From Lamellibrachia columna (Eukaryota; Annelida; Polychaeta; Sabellida; Siboglinidae), in assembly GCA_963662155.1 (NCBI GenBank), contig OY759265.1:7612338-7676337 (forward strand): DNA of 64,000 bases, in the 5' to 3' direction. A program made the position numbers and the translations under genes. This document shows, one piece after another, positions 47,702 through 60,969 of this stretch. The notes under the pieces are model-generated. The model searched no databases. It had not been told where the DNA came from and saw only the letters and a list, made by a program, of their open reading frames with translations. Within the stretch, counting starts at the first letter, position 1. Every line of letters begins with the position of its first letter.

Positions 47702-49335
47702 TCGAGAGGGAGAGAGAGTTTCTCGGAAATATGTTACGATTCTTACCTGATAAACATCATTGGAACACAGTTTCAGGTGTGTTCGTTAGGACCGTTCAAA
47801 GAGTTTTGCCCTACACCTCCTGGTAGATTTTTTTCATTCCAACGCCAACTCAACTTCTCTGGGAATAATTCAGCCATGCTGCAATTACTGCGCGAAGACT
47901 ATTCGTTCACTTACCAACCACTGTCTATAGCCAGGTACTCATTAATAGAGTTGACTGAACTGAGAGAACGTCGAGTGAACAAAATTGATCAAACTTCGAA
48001 ACGGCAGCAAATTTTCAAATGTTTGAGAACGGGTCACTGAAATCGTCACTAAGATTATCATCGTTTTTGTTGTAACAATATATGCTTGTATTTAAATAGG
48101 CCTACTTGTTTGAAAGTGGTTTATAAAATTGTGACTCACAACAGTTGCGTCTTTAAGTCGAGTGACGGCATGATCCAGCAACAATCAATCCAAGTCGAAG
48201 CAGACGACACTGGCACTGTTCCGCCACGCGGTTTGCCGCCAAATGACAGCAGTAACCGCGGGTGGTAATAACGCGGCCACTGCGTCTGACATGTCGGCGT
48301 AAATTAGGCTAATTGCGCTGGCGCGTGAGTTGACAGTTCGAGTATTACGAGTGCAATATAGTTATGTCGTCTGCTTTTTCCATCCTAGTCCTAATCACGG
48401 GATGATGCACTACACAACAACCAAAAACGCACAGTCCATAGCAACAATACCAGGCATGCAGTGCGCACAACTGGCACTGTTCACGCATGACGGGTGTTTG
48501 ACTATCGCAATGTATTCCTGACGATACATATACTATTATTATAGTTATATTAATTGTGGACGGACACATTATATAGAATTGCACGTGTCGACTGCCGACT
48601 GGAAGGTGCCACTCACAGATGACCCACGAATGCACTCGCCTAAATGTAACTTAAATGGGCAACCTGGGCTGTGGCTGAGCCTAAAAAAAGTGACACGTTA
48701 ATTATAGCGTTTTACATAGAATGAACGCCTACGTATTGTATAGAACGAATACCTACGCATGACAGCTTACGTTATGGCATACATGAATGAAAGGTTGCAT
48801 TTCAACCCCTTTTGTTTTTTTGGTAAAATGACACTATTTGGGACCGTATTGTTGAAATAAGTTAATAATGAATGATTTGGTTACATTTGTCACAATTATT
48901 TAACCTGCTTCTAATGACCCAAACCATTCGTTCATTGTCAAACTTCAAATGTCGAGGGATCCTGCTATGGCAAATCTTCACAATGATGACGTATCTATCA
49001 AGAGCTGTTTACACGAAGTAGCACGCCAGCTGTTTCATTGCTCTGCCATTGCGAGTTGCCACAAAAAACGCGAAAGACGTGGGTGGCGCTAAATGTTGCT
49101 CATTGCTAGAAGGAACGATAAATAGCGCTCCCTAAACTGTGTTTACACAACGCTATGAGTCAACGTGGTTATGCCTCAAGGTTAGCGATTGTCTAATAAC
49201 GTAAATATCACGTCATCGTGGCGAAGAATCGCCACGAATAGATTCTACAAGATTGGACAAGCTAGCCATCTTAAGCTACAAGCTCCAAACCAGTGATGAC
49301 ATGTGGACAAGGAAACAACTGGATTATTGATAACA
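47702..49335. other. Unassigned region
   Basis: The frame continuing from the (TGCG)n tract to 48040 has no recognisable domain. Other short frames are uninformative. A small perfect 8-bp stem (CGTGGCGA/TCGCCACG) is at about 49217-49236. Confidence 0.3.
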
Positions 49336-49390
49336 CGCACGGACGCACGCACGCACGCACACACGCACGCACGCACGCACGCACGCACGA
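49336..49390 (+). repeat. (CGCA)n microsatellite
   Basis: About 13 units with one CACA interruption. Confidence 0.95.
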
Positions 49391-50029
49391 ATCAGATTCA
49401 TTGTTTAGAAAACTGTGGGTTCCGCAAATTTTATTCGATTCGATGTTTTGCGTCGCAAATGCAGGGCACCCCGGTACTTTGAAAACAGACTTACTCACAC
49501 ACAGCAGAAAACCAACAGTAATTATTTACGTAATTATATTTTTGTGTAGGTGTTAGGGAATTATGTTTAACACTTAAATTTATAATCAGCTCCTTTGAGT
49601 TAAGTATAGATGCAATGGGATCATTGGCTATGAAAACATACATCATACGGTGTAGGAGAATCTTCATAGACGTCCAATCCAGGAATTATCTTTGAAAAAC
49701 CACGAATACGCTTATTCGAGGAAGACATTATGGATATTAGTGGTAGCACTGAGTCATTGGAGGCCACGTTCACGTCTTCGTGTGATGTGTGCAGAATTCC
49801 ACATGGAGCTGTCGTGTAAAGACGGGTATTAATACTTATCCTAATGGATAAGCATCATTATTGAGCACGCTCACAATCCGTTCCCATCAAACATTAGTAA
49901 CGAGATTTTGCATTTCCCTTGAGCAACCCTCCGTCGTGATCACGTGCGAACAACGGGTCACTTGTGCTGGTGTTCTCGCGGCTGATGATATTTGAAATGG
50001 AGCTTCCTTTATTATGAAGAATGGCGCTA
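49391..50029. other. Unassigned spacer
   Basis: No recognised element. Confidence 0.3.
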
Positions 50030-50255
50030 ACTCATTTCTCACAGACAACGATCAATGAATGGAACAAGAGATCTACTGATTGTGTAAATGCCGACAGTAG
50101 CTATAATGGTCAAAAACACGATGTGTCGAGAGCAGGCCATATATAGCTGGGAGATACAGCTGTTTGTTGGACTCTCAATAAGCCAATGACCTCCTCGCAT
50201 ACTTGCCACGTGGAGTTGCTTTGGATGGTAATCTTGTTATATCTTGCTAAACAAT
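50030..50255 (+). mobile_element. CR1 LINE 3' end fragment, copy F
   Basis: Includes the codons for INEWNKRSTDCVN-like sequence near 50050 and the non-coding tail GTTGGACTCTCAATAAGCCA ATGACCTCCT, ending in AATCTTGTTATATCTTGCTA, the decayed terminal 10-mer repeat. It corresponds to about 6890-7110 of copy A and is more diverged than copies A and B. Confidence 0.8.
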
Positions 50256-51620
50256 GAATACAAGTAAAGCAGAGATCTGACCCCGCGCTGTACGACAACC
50301 TCCACATATGTTAATACCAATAAAATGTTTCGTTGTTTCCAAGCCTTACCATGATTTGTGTTCAGCTTCGACAGCCAATATAATATGGTGCAATTCAGAA
50401 TCAGTTATATAAACGGGTTATTAAAAACGTAATATTAATTACCCGCAGAAACCCCCGCATTGTGCATGCGTTGTGCCACATCTCGAAGATGACATTCCTT
50501 ACAATCCACGGTTTTTGCATCGCTGTTGCGATGGATGTTGACAATAGTGTGTGTGCTTACAAACTTCGAATACATGAAACATACATAATATTATATTTCA
50601 GGTTACTTGGGATAGTTTGAGTTTTCGGGATTCCAACTAAAGTGCTAAAGGAATCAATAGAGAAAGAAGGTTTAACTTGCCAGTGAAATTTACTTAAGAC
50701 CAACGGTTAGTGCTTATGTGAGTATTCCATATCATCAGTTTTGGGGTGCGGCTTCAAAAGGTATTCATGGTCAAGGACTGGCAGGAGATTTATAACTTAT
50801 TGAAAAATAGTAGGGTTTATTAGTAAAACGGTAAACGATTAAACACGAATGAGAGTATAGCACCGGAGCTCATATGTGTCATACCGAATACATAACAACC
50901 AGTCTGTCAAGGACGAGAGCGATGTCTTCTAATTGGACATCCGCCCGCTTGAGTTGTCCAACAGTCGGATCCATACCATCGATTCGTGCACAACGGGGGA
51001 TATATTCTGCACGTGTATATGACAATTACTCGTCAACCGTTCACCAGGTGATTAGCGCAGGAAATGCCTTGTTTGCAAGCAGTAAGCCACGAATAGCCAC
51101 TGAATGAACAATAGCGTCTCATCGGGACATCTATCTATTGCCAACGGACGAATCAATAATAATGTTTCAAACATGCTCCTCGAATTCCGGTTTCGCATAA
51201 TCTTCGTTTATAATAATTTCCTCTACTTGGCTCAATCATGGAAATTGTTATTCACGACATGACATGTTGTACAGTTTATCGTATTATAGTACAATGCAGT
51301 TGTTTCTAAATGGAAGCAGATGGTCAGTGTTACATGGCGGCATGTCGTGTAGTCCAAAGAATGGCATTTAAACGTAGTCCTACCTATTAATTAATGCACA
51401 ATACACACAATGACGCCACATGTGTTGTGTTGGAATATCGTAATTTAAGAAAACGAAAAACAAACAAACAAAACACTTATATTAATGTACACAAGGTAGC
51501 AGTTTAGCTGATTAAAACGGTCCTATTTGTAATGTTCTTCTCTATGACTGCAGGCGTAGCCGTTGAAAGAACACAATATTGCATTTGTGTAATTACAGAC
51601 AGACAGGCCAGCCATATATT
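50256..51620. other. Unassigned region
   Basis: No gene recognised; an open frame at 50874-51107 has no known domain. Confidence 0.3.
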
Positions 51621-51753
<133 letters not shown>

Positions 51754-52100
51754 TGTCTGAACAGCTGTAGGAGCAGTTCGTTGATCGAACGCTGCAAGAT
51801 TAAACAAGAAGAACGGAAAAACCTTCGAGAGTCAACCGACAACTTAGTAAAAAGCTACAACAAACTGTACGTTCTCCGATATCGAACCAACCTGTCATAA
51901 GTAAACGTGTTAAATTATGCGTACTGTTGTGAGCTATATAAAGCTGTACATTTCCCCTTGTGTACGGATAGTGTGCTTAGTGTACGTGTTTTGTGTATGA
52001 AGTACACTTGTAATTAATTAAAGTCCACTTTCCCATATCACTTCACAAATCTCATCAACAGTTCAAAATGTCAAATATTCTTCTTGTGTAGCCGTAGCTT
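51754..52100. other. Unassigned spacer
   Basis: No recognised feature. Confidence 0.3.
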
Positions 52101-52480
52101 CATTTAGACCGTTGGCGTCTCCTTGCAGTCTCTCCAGCCACTTCGAGTCTACCATCTGTCCAACGCTTGATGTTGTCATTTAGACCGTTGGCGTCTCCTT
52201 GCAGTCTCTCCAGCCACTTCGAGTCTACCATCTGTCCAACGCTTGATGTTGTCATTTAGACCGTTGGCGTCTCCTTGCAGTCTCTCCAGCCACTTCGAGT
52301 CTACCATCTGTCCAACGCTTGATGTTGTCATTTAGACCGTTGGCGTCTCCTTGCAGTCTCTCCAGCCACTTCGAGTCTACCGTCTGTCCAACGCTTGATG
52401 TTGTCATTTAGACCGTTGGCGTCTCCTTGCAGTCTCTCCAGCCACTTCGAGTCTACCATCTGTCCAACGCTTGATGTTGT
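52101..52480 (-). repeat. 76-bp tandem repeat, five copies, from a LINE C-terminus
   Basis: Copies start at 52101, 52177, 52253, 52329 and 52405, exactly 76 bp apart and nearly identical (one CGTC/CATC variant). On the minus strand the unit encodes NIKRWTDGRLEVAGETARRR, which is the direct continuation of the LINE ORF2 tail in the adjoining 52480-52671 frame. The same sequence in single copy lies at about 28710-28780. Confidence 0.95.
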
Positions 52481-52680
52481 CAATCCAACCCATTTTCTCT
52501 GCCTCTTCGATTTTGTCTTGGTAGTTCTCCTTCTATGCTGGTAAGGACCAGACTCTCTGGTCTTCCTTTCCAATGGCCTACTAATCTAGACGCACCAAAT
52601 GTGAACAACACGATACGTAGTGTGGATGCTGTATCGCCTCGGGGGCAGAAACCTTTAAAAAATGAATCCATAGATAGGAT
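52480..52680 (-). pseudogene. LINE ORF2 C-terminus feeding the 76-bp array
   Basis: The minus frame includes SRLVGHWKGRPESLVLTSIE, GELPRQNRRGRENGLD and then the first array unit. It matches the same LINE tail pattern as 28510-28785 (GH..R..SLV....EGELP...GR). The element is otherwise absent. Confidence 0.65.
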
Positions 52681-53140
52681 ATGAAATATTTCAAATTTGA
52701 TTTCAATTAAAACTTAGATCTATATTTGCGATTTAATTAATCGATTTAGGTATTTCATTAAAATTCACAGAACAGTTCATCAGAGCGTGAAACTCATTTT
52801 TCATTTTATTGGCACGATTATAATGTGTGTAGCGTATCCCTGCAGTATTTGTGCCAGTACACATAACCGATCATCCGATCTCCAGTAGCAAGACGCAAAA
52901 CCTACTATTGTTAGCGCAGCGACATGGAAGATAAACAGTTATCGATGTAAATAAAAACATATTCGTGCAGCTTGAATACGCTCATTTTAATCAGAAAACG
53001 GCAACTTAGTCGCCTATTGCAACGGAAATGAAGCTAAGCATTGTACGCTCTAACAAAATCAATACTAAATAATTGTTGGCTCGGTTCGTTATATGTGAAG
53101 GGAAAATGCAATTCATGACGGAAGAATCGTCGCGGAACTC
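52681..53140. other. Unassigned spacer
   Basis: No recognised feature. Confidence 0.3.
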
Positions 53141-53176
53141 GTCCTATAAGCGCTGTTAGAAGTTTGTGCATGAACG

Positions 53177-53502
53177 TGACGTCAAAACACATTGTGACGT
53201 AAAACACACCAACAAAACACCCTTACTACGACATATTTGCCGATGCTATATTTACGTAGTTACACAAGGTATCAATCCAATGCAATTTCCGTTGCTGCAA
53301 CAAGCATATTGACACGAGACGTATTAAAGCACAATATCACGTTTTCAAGATGTCATGTCTTCATAGATGACACGTAAGTTATTCCTGATTGGACAAACTG
53401 ATCATGACGTCAACATCCCCACCCCCGTCTTCTTGGTGACGGGGTGGGTTTGGTTGATGGTGAAATGAAACGTATCATAGCATATGCATGGACGTGACGT
53501 CA
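53177..53502. promoter_or_regulatory. Cluster of three perfect CRE palindromes (TGACGTCA)
   Basis: TGACGTCA, the CREB/ATF consensus site, occurs at 53177-53184, 53405-53412 and 53495-53502. Two of them share a longer context (CATG.ACGTGACGTCAAA), so part of the enrichment may come from a small duplication. No adjacent gene start is identified. Confidence 0.3.
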
Positions 53503-56226
53503 AAGTACTCCAGTCTTCTTAAGGTTCATGGATGGAATTGTTTGTCCCGATTGATTGTCGATGCACATCGGTCTTCTTAAGGTTGATGGTTAAATCTGCG
53601 TGTTCCGAAATCTAAGCGTTCCGCGGTTCTTGCACAGGATCAATGGAGTGAATGTCGTTGATGTCATCAGCTAGAAAACTGGCAAAATATAATGCTCCAA
53701 CACGTTTTTTTATCAACGTCTTCTTCTTCTGGAGAAATACCATTGTCACTGTTCTTGCCCTGTCCACTCGCCAGCAGTAACATATAAGATCTTAGCCAGT
53801 ATTTTGTCCAGACCGGAAACTTTTTTACTTATTATGTGACCCTTTTTAGTTGTAGTGTAAGGATTTGGGGTATCACGACGATGCCAATTTCAATGGCGGA
53901 TCTTGAGTGTTGGATGTTCGTTGCCCCTATCTCGGTCGAATCACCTATTTCCGAACCGCTTAAGCTATTTGCATCCGACCTGATTGTGCTTGTCAGAAAG
54001 CTTGAGTAGTCGTGCAGCATCTGAAAGCAAATGACGTCTTTTGTGACTCCCTCCGGTTCAACCCTGGATCAGTTCATGGACTGCGTGTTGCGATATGTCA
54101 GATGATCGGCTCAATGCACCCCTGAAGCGTTTAATTCGGCAACCCGGGAAGGCTTTCGAACTGTGAAAAATGGCATTCCGCTTCACATTGTCCGCTCGAA
54201 AATCGATGGTGAATCGACGCCGACTGTGCACGAACAGCTGCGTGGAAGAATCCGCCATAATTGTTCGAGAGATCATGATCTGTGCTTCCCGTGCACACCC
54301 TGCGAGAGGATACGAATGGTAGTACTTTTGAACCTATCTTTAAGGTTATGTCACTGGTTTCATATACTAGCGACTAGTTCATATCAAAGATCAGCGTCAA
54401 ATGGATTGTCCAATCGCATGTTCGCCTCTTATTCCGTCTTTCCGGTGATTACGATGATCAGTAATATGCAGCTGTTATTCTGAGCATTGAATCAACAGGA
54501 GAATTTTCATCATCTTCGAAGAAGCAGTTCTTCTCTAAAATGTTGTGGTATAACTGCTGGTACCTGAATGTCCAGCAGATAGCGGCATGCGTACTGGCGT
54601 CTCCTTCGCCTACTAGGCAAGGAAAACTCTCGAATTTTCGCGCAATGAACGAATGTATCGCAAAGCAAAATTTTTTATTTGCTCCTTTGCGCAGTCATAA
54701 TTAAATTGTTATCATGGACGCACTGCATTCGTATGTTATTTTTTCCACTTTGAGTACAATCATGTCAAATACACCACCGCAGCCATAAACACACCTGAGG
54801 TATTTGAATTTCATGTGTACAAGAGGATTTTGTGCCAGGTTTATTATGCCCTAAACTTTGCTTAGCTGTCACTTACTTCAATATCAATGAAATTAACACT
54901 ACTAATGGAGAATACGCCAACCGTCTGCACGGGGAACGTAAAATGGTGGTTAGCAATTTTGGGAATATAATCCAATACTGGCTAAAGTGCAAATTTAAAA
55001 CGAAGAAAACTTTTTTGTGAGAATCACTAAGCGAGTAAGCAGACGCATCTAGGACCAACGCCTGCTCCGATTCGAAGATATTCGCAAATTGATTTTCCTT
55101 GTGCCTTTTAGCGGCAGACGCGATTTGGTTGCATTCTGGCGACAAAGAGCCGAATGTCTCGGATGATGGTGCACCCATTACAGAATGAAGGTTTCGCCGG
55201 AGCATAATAGCGCGCTGATGTTATTACATTTTGCTGAAACAGTCGGGTTAATGTGTCGAAACGTCAACCGCCAAGATGACGCTGCGCCATAAGCAGTAAT
55301 ATCCATTAGTACCGCCGACGCTGCTCGAGTTGCTTTTGTCGAAACTCAGTTCTTGACGTGTAGAGCATTGTAAAGGTCTGAGTCATAATAGGCGTAGGCG
55401 CCAACTGTAACTATATAACGGTGTACCCGAAAGTCTTGCAGCTGTTCCTAAATGTGATAGTTTGGGGGCCTATTTTTGTGGTACGGGATACGGCCCGCGT
55501 TTGTCAAATGTCATGCGACTAACAGGTCTCATCAATTCAAAATATGCACGAAGGACGACTCTTGCGAATAGCTTTGCTGTGAGCAGTCAGCTGCACCAAA
55601 GTCTCGCAACATCCAATCAATATATCCCAGTTTGTACGGCTCAACGAGGAAAAGCAGCAGACGTAGACAATCATACGGGTTCGTTTGCAATCTTACGGAT
55701 TTGTATTACCAGTCGTACGGGAGTGCACATTTAATGGTTGGCACCTATGTAGATGGTGGCATGCCATCTTATGACATGTGCACAATATTATGTTTGCTAC
55801 AAAGTACATGTCAACTGTACACGTACATTAATTTCAATTCCATACGTCGGTATTTAAACATGTTGGTAAATGTGTGCTAAAATTAAGTTTTGCTGATGAT
55901 CTGCTACGTTCTGTTTCCGGGTCACGCATTTCAGTCCCAATCGCAAATCATCAAGTTATGAATAAAAGTAAATTTGAGTTATTGTATTGTTTTGAATACG
56001 AAAATGTGACAGGGAACTACATGAAATAAGCTGTTGTAAAAAAACCTAATACCATCTTTGATAGGAATCGAACTTGTATCATGAAATGTGGATTGCGTAT
56101 TAAGTACGTATCTCAATTGTACCGGAACCTCCTCCCAGCGCGCAAAGCATCATGGTCAAAACGAACAATCGCATCAACCGTTTCCAGTTGATGTACAGAC
56201 ATTGAGCCGCTCCGAGATTTATCAAT
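53503..56226. other. Unassigned region
   Basis: Several frames of 60-110 codons (for example 54163-54483 + and 54873-55205 -) lack recognisable domains. No transposon ends are defined. Confidence 0.3.
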
Positions 56227-56326
56227 TAACAAGATTTAACAAGATTTGCCATCCAAGCCAAAGGCCCAGATGGCAAGTGGACAAGGAAGCCATTGGCTTA
56301 TCGAGAGTCCAACAATGTTCATTTAC

Positions 56327-59187
56327 TTATAACTCGCCCTCCTGAGATATGTGTCAACCTTGTTTTTAAACATATTCACGCTGCTAGCAGTTACACAATC
56401 TGTAGACAATTTGTTCCATTCATTTATTGTCCTCTGTGAGAACGAGTGCTTCCTGATGTCCAATCTACATTGATCCTTTACTAATTTTACCTCATGTCCT
56501 CTAGTTCTGCTATCCTTCTTGAGTGAGAAAAACATATTTCTATCAATATTTTCATACCCATTCAATATCTTAAAAACTTCAATCTTATCTCCTCTTAACC
56601 TCCTTGTCTCTAGAGTTGTTAAACCACATTCTTTCAGGCGTTCTTCATAACTAAGGTCTCTCAGTTCTGGAATCATTTTAGTTGCTCTCCTTTGTATGCG
56701 TTCAAGCGTATCTATATCCTTCTTACGATAAGGTCTCCATGCTTGTATACAGTATTCTAAATGAGGTCTAACTATTGCTTTATAAAGAGGTATAATTAAC
56801 TTTTTTCCCTTGTATGTTATGTTTCTTCTAATCAATCCAAGAATTTGATTACCCTTTGAAGCTGCAATACCACACTGCTCTGAAACTTTCATATCAGCGC
56901 TTATTGTAACTCCTAATCCTTTTCTTTTACAGTAGTGCCCAGAACAGTATCTCCCATTTTATAGTTTACATTAAAGTTCCTATGTCCTGTATGTAGGCAT
57001 TTACATTTCCCAAAATTGAACAACATCTGCCATTTCTCAGACCATTTCACTAATCTGTCTAGATCGTTTTGTAAATGTTGTTTATCACCATCAGTATTAA
57101 CCTTTCTAAACAGTTTTGTGTCATCCGCAAATTTCAGTACGTTACTTGTTATACTGTCGTCCAAGTCATTGATATAAATTAAGAATAATATAGGTCCTAA
57201 TACTGATCCTTGAGGTACCCCACTCAAAACCGATTTCCAATTTGAAACTTCTCCATCTAATACAACTCGTTGTCTTCTGTCAGTCAGCCATTGTTCTATC
57301 CAGTCAGTTATGCTATCCCCGATACCATGGGCTTTTAATTTAAGTAGTAATCTTTGATGTGGCACTTTGTCAAAAGCTTTCTGAAAATCTAAGTAGATAA
57401 TATCTACTGGCGATCCCACGTCTATCCACTTAGTGATTTCTTCCAAAAAACATAACATATTTGTTAAGCATGACCTCGCTTTAAGGAATCCATGTTGAGA
57501 TTAATTTTATAATTTATGCTTAACGAGGAATTCCACCATATGGTCTTTAATTAACCTTTCTAATAATTTACAAATCACTGACGTTAAACTCACTGATTCT
57601 CTGACTTATTTCTCGAACCCTTTTTAAATAATGGTATGATGTTTGCTTCTTTCCATTCAAACGGAACAACTCCCTCTTTTAATGACAAGTTGAATACTCT
57701 TGCAAGTGGTATACTAATTTGTTCTACTGTTTCCATTAGTAATTTTGGAGGAATCCCATCCACTCCCGGTGATTTGTTATCCTTCATTGCCTTTATTTTC
57801 TTAGCTACCAATTCTGGAGTTACAACTAACGGACCTAAATAGTCAGATTTAGCCCCCTGAAATTTAGCATCAGCAACTGGTAATGAACTAATATCTTCTT
57901 TGGTAAACACTGAACTGAAGTAACCATTTAGGTCTTCCGCCATTAAAAACCCCTGTGATATTATATTTCCAGCACTGTCTTCTAGAGGTCCAACCTTGTC
58001 TTGTACGTTTTGTTTACTCCTGACATATGCATAAAAACTCTTGCTGTCATTTTTTATGTTACATGCTAGTTTTTGCTCATAGCTTCTTTTAGATTGTCTG
58101 ATTTCAGTTGTAGCTGCATTAAGTGCCTCTTTGTATTTTGCATAGTCTTCGTCCTTTCTGGTACGCCTATAAACCCTCCACATAGTTTGTTTTAGCATTA
58201 TTTTTCTAATAGCCTCTTTTGACAAGTGTTTCTTTCTACACCGTTTTCCTTGTTTTTGGAAGGGAACAAATTTATCGACGATACTCTCAATTTCATATTT
58301 TAGAATATTCCAACATTCAATTGCGGTCTTATTCATCAGCATGTTATTCCAATCTAGCTTTGCTAAGTATTTTCTCATATCTTTGTAGTTACCTTTGTGG
58401 AAGTTTCTCTTGTACGTTTTCTTATTTTTACTTTCTGATTTTACATTGATGTCAACATGTATTTGATTATGGTCACTATTACCCAATGGTTCAAATATGT
58501 TTACATTGTCCACTAATTCTTTTTGTGATGACAAAACTATATCTAATACATTTTCTCCCCTGGTTGGTTCTAGTACGTGCTGAGTAAGAAAGCTATCCTG
58601 GATTAAAAATAGAAATTGTTGGTCCTCAATCCCTGTGCTCTCTAGAGAATTCCATTGTATGTGTCCATGGTTAAAATCTCCCATTATGATACATTTCCCT
58701 TTACTAACTTCCTTTATAGCGTTTTTATTTTTGTGTTGTCCTCTTCGTTTATGTTTGGACTCCGGTAAACTAATCCAATAGTTAATTTTGAATTACCTGA
58801 AACAATTTTGCACCAAACAGCTTCATCGCAATCTGCTTCCCTTTCAAGTTTTATTTCATAAGCCTGAATAGATTCTTTAACATATAAAATAACTCCCCCG
58901 CCCCTTCTTCCTATTCGATCTTTCCTAAACATTACATATCCTGTCAGTCCTAATTCAGCATCTGTTATATCTATGTTGGCCCATGATTCAGTTATACCAA
59001 TTATGTGAGGGTCAATATCTTCTACCATAATGTTTAATTCGTTTTTCTTATTTACTATGCTCCTTGCATTTAAACATACGCATCTATAACCTTTTTCAGA
59101 GATGTTTTTCGGATGATTTGATATTGGTTTATCTGTGCTAGTGGCCTCTTGTTCTGCTTGAGACACCTCTAGGTAACCCCCCTGCAC
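56327..59187 (-). pseudogene. CR1 ORF2, endonuclease plus reverse transcriptase (copy B)
   Basis: Endonuclease: CLNARSIVNKKNELNIMVED, ITESWANIDITDAELGL and GLVYRSPN at 59187-58714, then after a frameshift IIMGDFNHGHIQWNSLE and LGNSDHNQIHVDI (58684 onward). RT: SPGVDGIPPKLLMETVEQIS, a roughly 10-nt deletion near 57590 removing part of NYRPVS, a second break near 57500, then [40 protein letters not shown] and the catalytic FADD at 57120-57131. A 1-nt deletion near 56905 shifts into the last frame (56892-56323), which carries YCIQAWRPYRKKD and RIQRRATKMIPELRDLSYEE to the end. Nearly complete, but inactive. Confidence 0.93.
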
Positions 59188-59189
59188 TT

Positions 59190-59687
59190 CTAGTTTAAAG
59201 AATGTTTACTTCCAAAAATATTTGTCATTGTACCCAAGTTTGTCCGCGAATACTGCCGCCCCTTTCCACTTAAATGAAGCCCATCCTTCATGTACATATC
59301 AGCCCTCCCAACAAAACTTCCCCATAAATCCACAAATCCAACTTCCTCTTCCCTACATAACTTCTGGACTAACATGTTAATTGCCATCCCCCGACAATTT
59401 CGATATGTGTGACCCCTCCTGCCCATTACAGGTAAAATCCCTGACAATATTACCTGCTCAACCCGCGTCTGTTTTAGTGTTCTGACCAACTGCCTATATT
59501 TCCTAACTATGGCAGTTGTACCCTCCCTCTCTACGTTATTTGTCCCTACGTGTACTAAAACAGATCCACCCTTACCCGAGCCTACGATGTTTTTTACCCT
59601 CTCAGTTATCGCCTCTATTTTGGCTCCAGGCAAGCAGACCACCACATCATCTCCCTTGTTTAAGACTCTGTCGGTCTTCCTAACTAT
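59190..59687 (-). pseudogene. CR1 ORF1 C-terminal part, SGNH/GDSL-like domain (copy B)
   Basis: Encodes VVCLPGAKIEAITERVKNIV, SVLVHVGTNNVERE, VILSGILPVMGRRGH, VGFVDLWGSFVGRADM and MKDGLHLSGKG, ending FGSKHSLN at 59190. It keeps the DLWGSF segment lost from copy A. After LSGKG the residues differ from copy A (RQYSRTNLG versus AAVFAEGLA), which indicates a small rearrangement or frameshift. The N-terminus is missing through truncation. Confidence 0.85.
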
Positions 59688-60969
59688 CGATTATTTTGTA
59701 TCATATCCGAATTTGTTATGTGACATTTCGTTCTAGATATAAACTGACTACCGGGCTCAACGTTGTTTATTCTTATCAAACTATGCCGAGCCATTGTCAT
59801 TAATCAACTGTTTCGGGATCAATACTACTACACGAACCGGCCGTTGGAATCGTTTCCCGGTATTTCACGAGGAAGAACAAAATCGCCGAGTGACAAGTTA
59901 GATTGCACAAAAAGCGGTAGATCTACTAGTTTTCATGATGTAAAGGGCAATAAGAGAAGATATGGTGGCGCGGGCCTCGGGTCGCGAGTGGGGGTGTGGA
60001 GGGGGGGGGAATTTTGTCTCTCGGCGGAAATTTTTTTCAATTTGAGGGTTACTTTTTATTTCTGTTGCATGTTGTAGTGGCTTTGAAATGGGTACATTTA
60101 TTTGTCTAACGTTGAAATTGTGGTTTTGTGGTAGATTTCGGCTCGAAAGCGGTCACAATTTCGGTATCACTAATGTGTGTAGCACGCATGGAGAAGGCAA
60201 GAAGAGACGCATTTAACGGAGCGGAAATATGAGGAGGGATCCGACCTGAGAATCGTGCGGAAAAGAAGGTCGTTTCTTGATGGAGTACACGCAGTGTCAC
60301 TGAATCCATCTATGTCCGAAATAACACAGTGTGTAGAAACAGCCGCCACAAACAAACGTCACATGTTAAAATCCAATTGCGGCAATTTTCCCGAAAACTA
60401 AACGGTCGGCGATACGGATTGCTACCTGTAGTGAAATTGGGTGTGCATCGTCCAAGTGATGCCTTTCTGTATATTGTCACTCTTACTCGTATGATGTATG
60501 AATTCTGGAAAGTTGTCCCAGTTTGTTTCCTAAATGATATGGCCAGCCTAAATGAGCTGCATCACGTGCACTGACCAGCACTGGTGAACTTTACCACCAA
60601 AACCGAGTTGAATTATTAACATTTTAAAGCATTGTGAACGTTGTTACTTGACGTCGATGAGTGGTGTCGGCGTTCGTACTGATGTGTCTATGCACGCTAT
60701 ATATTTGTATATTTATATTAGATGCACCCAGTGTGGTGTCTATCACTTACACCGCAATAGCTCGCCATGCACGAGAATGAACATACACTGTCACGTTTGC
60801 AGCGTTAGACAGCTTGACACGTCCTCTACAGAATCAACAGCGGTCTAGTAAACATCAACTGGTCAAACGTTTGCCATCATTTTGACCCAAGAACAAGAGG
60901 CACTTCTACCCGAAACCGCCACTGTGAAATGAGGTTACGGGCATCAAACCGCTTGGGAACTTATAGGAA
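59688..60969. other. Unassigned region between two CR1 copies
   Basis: CpG-richer around 59860-60000 with a G9 run at 60001. Open frames at 59763-60077 and 60329-60574 show no known domain. Confidence 0.3.

Larger units (their letters stand above)
56227..59687 (-). mobile_element. CR1-clade LINE, copy B, 5'-truncated
   Basis: Minus-strand element of about 3.46 kb: part of ORF1, all of ORF2 and the 3' end with the terminal 10-mer (AACAAGATTT on the + strand) repeated at 56228-56248. Similarity to copy A starts at 59687, inside ORF1 (VRKTDRVLN), the usual result of incomplete target-primed reverse transcription. Several small deletions break the frames, but long stretches are intact, and it helps locate the lesions in copy A. 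Confidence 0.93.

Noticed and set aside
56060..56110. tRNA-like GATTC...GAA box
   Set aside because: A T-loop-like word (reverse complement GTTCGATTC) is present but the flanking bases do not form a T stem or acceptor stem.
57636..57842. Plus-strand frames inside copy B CR1, and the minus-strand frames inside copy A (5396-5737, 5966-6232)
   Set aside because: They are antisense shadows of RT coding sequence.
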